From an uncultured Carnobacterium sp. (GTDB lineage Bacteria > Bacillota > Bacilli > Lactobacillales > Aerococcaceae), in contig CAJPNA010000087.1 in NCBI GenBank assembly GCA_905371865.1, forward strand, positions 1-6,248: a stretch of DNA of 6,248 nucleotides. Direction: 5' to 3'. The notes below the pieces were generated by a model. It had not been told where the DNA came from and did not search any database. It saw only the letters and a program-made list of their open reading frames with translations. Numbering within the stretch: position 1 is the first letter of the stretch; every line of letters starts with the position of its first letter. Made by a program: the position numbers and the translations under genes. Shown here piece after piece: positions 5,532 through 6,248 of this stretch.

Positions 5532-6248
5532 TTGCTTTCACCTCATCTAATGATTTAACTATCTCATCGTAATTAACATCAATAGAACCAAGATAGTGAA
5601 CTACTTTTATTTTACCATCTAAATCAATTGACATTCTATAAACTTGTGGTACAATTTTATCTTTAACCTTAAATCCTACGATTACGAAATAGTCATTTAC
5701 TGAACCTCTCATTCCGCTAAACAACACTGTTGGTGTTGTAGCCAATTCTCCCTTGGATGATAGTTCCTTCATTGGTGAATTGATTTTACCTAAAGCTAAT
5801 AATTCCTGTTCAGTTCTAAAGAATTTTAATAAATCATCAGTGTTGACATCAACACCGTTAGTACTAAAATATAATTTGAAAAATTTTGATACGACATCAG
5901 TTGCTTGTGTCTCACTCAATACTGATGCTATAAACGTTTGTTGATTACCCGCTACTTTCTTAGCTTTATCTGCTTCTTCTAATGTAGTTTTCAATTGTTG
6001 TTTCAAGTTCGCAATTTGAGATTCTTTAATGTCTTGCTGGTCACCAGCGTCAGCTACTTTACGATACACCTCCAACGCTTTCTCAGTCTTATCAACAGTT
6101 GCTACACCACTTCGTTTAGACAGCTCATCCAACTGGATTGAAACACCTGCATATAATAATCCAAACCAAATGGTTGATAGTGATAGTATAACAACAGCAG
6201 ATATCATTCCCCATTTAAAGATTTTAGATTGTTTGGCTTTACGTTTTC
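5452..6248 (-). CDS. VirB8/TcpC-like membrane channel protein, 5'-truncated by window edge
   Basis: The frame is open to the right edge of the window; the first Met (6207) has no properly spaced SD and is preceded in frame by a basic stretch (KRKAKQSKIFKWG) that fits the cytoplasmic end of a bitopic protein, so the true start is probably outside. Counting from that Met: a membrane helix at 2-21, a charged helical region with coiled-coil character (about 33-88), then an alpha/beta domain (about 95-225) starting with a helix VVSKFFKLYFS and ending in strands around YFVIVGFKV and VYRMSIDLDGKIKVVHYLG. This resembles the NTF2-like fold of VirB8, TcpC and PrgL channel proteins, which sit outside the membrane and scaffold the T4SS. 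The C-terminal tail is a low-complexity KETT repeat read over the hydrolase start. Family assignment is by topology and pattern, without a diagnostic motif. Confidence 0.7.
   Translation of the reverse strand, partial: KRKAKQSKIFKWGMISAVVILSLSTIWFGLLYAGVSIQLDELSKRSGVATVDKTEKALEVYRKVADAGDQQDIKESQIANLKQQLKTTLEEADKAKKVAGNQQTFIASVLSETQATDVVSKFFKLYFSTNGVDVNTDDLLKFFRTEQELLALGKINSPMKELSSKGELATTPTVLFSGMRGSVNDYFVIVGFKVKDKIVPQVYRMSIDLDGKIKVVHYLGSIDVNYDEIVKSLDEVKANGNGQKETTKETTKEKSTSEEAKSSN
5487..5518 (-). repeat. 12-bp tandem repeat, 2.7 copies, coding in two frames
   Basis: The minus strand carries a period-12 repeat with unit GAAACTACGAAA (any phase), 32 bp in all. It lies in the 80-nt overlap of two genes. 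In the VirB8-like frame it encodes the tail KETTKETTKEK, and in the hydrolase frame the signal-peptide n-region RKKLRKKLRKK. A gain or loss of one unit would keep both frames. Confidence 0.85.
5538..5544 (-). promoter_or_regulatory. Ribosome binding site of the hydrolase gene, inside the upstream gene
   Basis: The minus strand reads GAGGTGA, 6 nt before the ATG at 5531. This near-consensus site with good spacing fixes the hydrolase start and confirms the long overlap with the VirB8-like gene. Confidence 0.75.

Noticed and set aside
6165..6207. ATG at 6207 as the true start of the VirB8-like gene
   Set aside because: The frame is open upstream to the window edge and encodes a basic flank typical of the cytoplasmic side of a membrane helix. 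The only purine-rich bases (GGGGA) touch the ATG with no spacing.

Overview
The window is AT-rich, densely packed DNA of the kind found in low-GC Gram-positive bacteria (Bacillota). Every convincing gene lies on the minus strand, so transcription runs from high to low coordinates. Strong Shine-Dalgarno sites (AGGTGA, GAGGTGA), very short or overlapping gene junctions, a Gram-positive lipobox and a peptidoglycan hydrolase all fit this. The content looks like part of a conjugation-type type IV secretion (T4SS) operon from a plasmid or integrative conjugative element. I cannot name the species or the element from sequence alone. A lactic-acid-bacterium or Enterococcus-like host is only a guess.

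In transcription order: (1) a 5'-truncated, membrane-anchored protein with a coiled coil and a VirB8/TcpC-like external domain (6248-5452); (2) a secreted two-domain cell-wall hydrolase, lysozyme-like then CHAP (5531-3969), whose first 80 nt overlap gene 1; (3) an unrecognised single-pass membrane protein with a Ser/Thr/Asn-rich stalk (3947-3102); (4) an unrecognised lipoprotein (3105-2479), joined to gene 3 by an ATGA overlap; (5) a 47-bp gap holding an extended -10 promoter, the only clear promoter in the window; (6) a small 64-residue protein (2413-2219); (7) a two-helix membrane protein whose soluble part resembles a VirB4 N-terminal domain (2208-1270); (8) the first 432 codons of a VirB4-like ATPase (1298-1), which runs off the left edge.

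Taken together: the hydrolase would open peptidoglycan locally, the VirB8-like protein, gene 3 protein and lipoprotein would build the outward-facing part of the channel, and the last two proteins would form the membrane-associated motor platform. The most curious points are that the VirB4-like protein seems to lack a canonical Walker A motif where one is expected, that a G6 run in the 29-bp overlap between the last two genes would fuse them with a one-base slip, and that a 12-bp tandem repeat is read in two frames across the VirB8-like/hydrolase overlap. I see no RNA genes, CRISPR array, insertion sequence, origin or rho-independent terminator. There is no gene-free stretch longer than about 50 bp.
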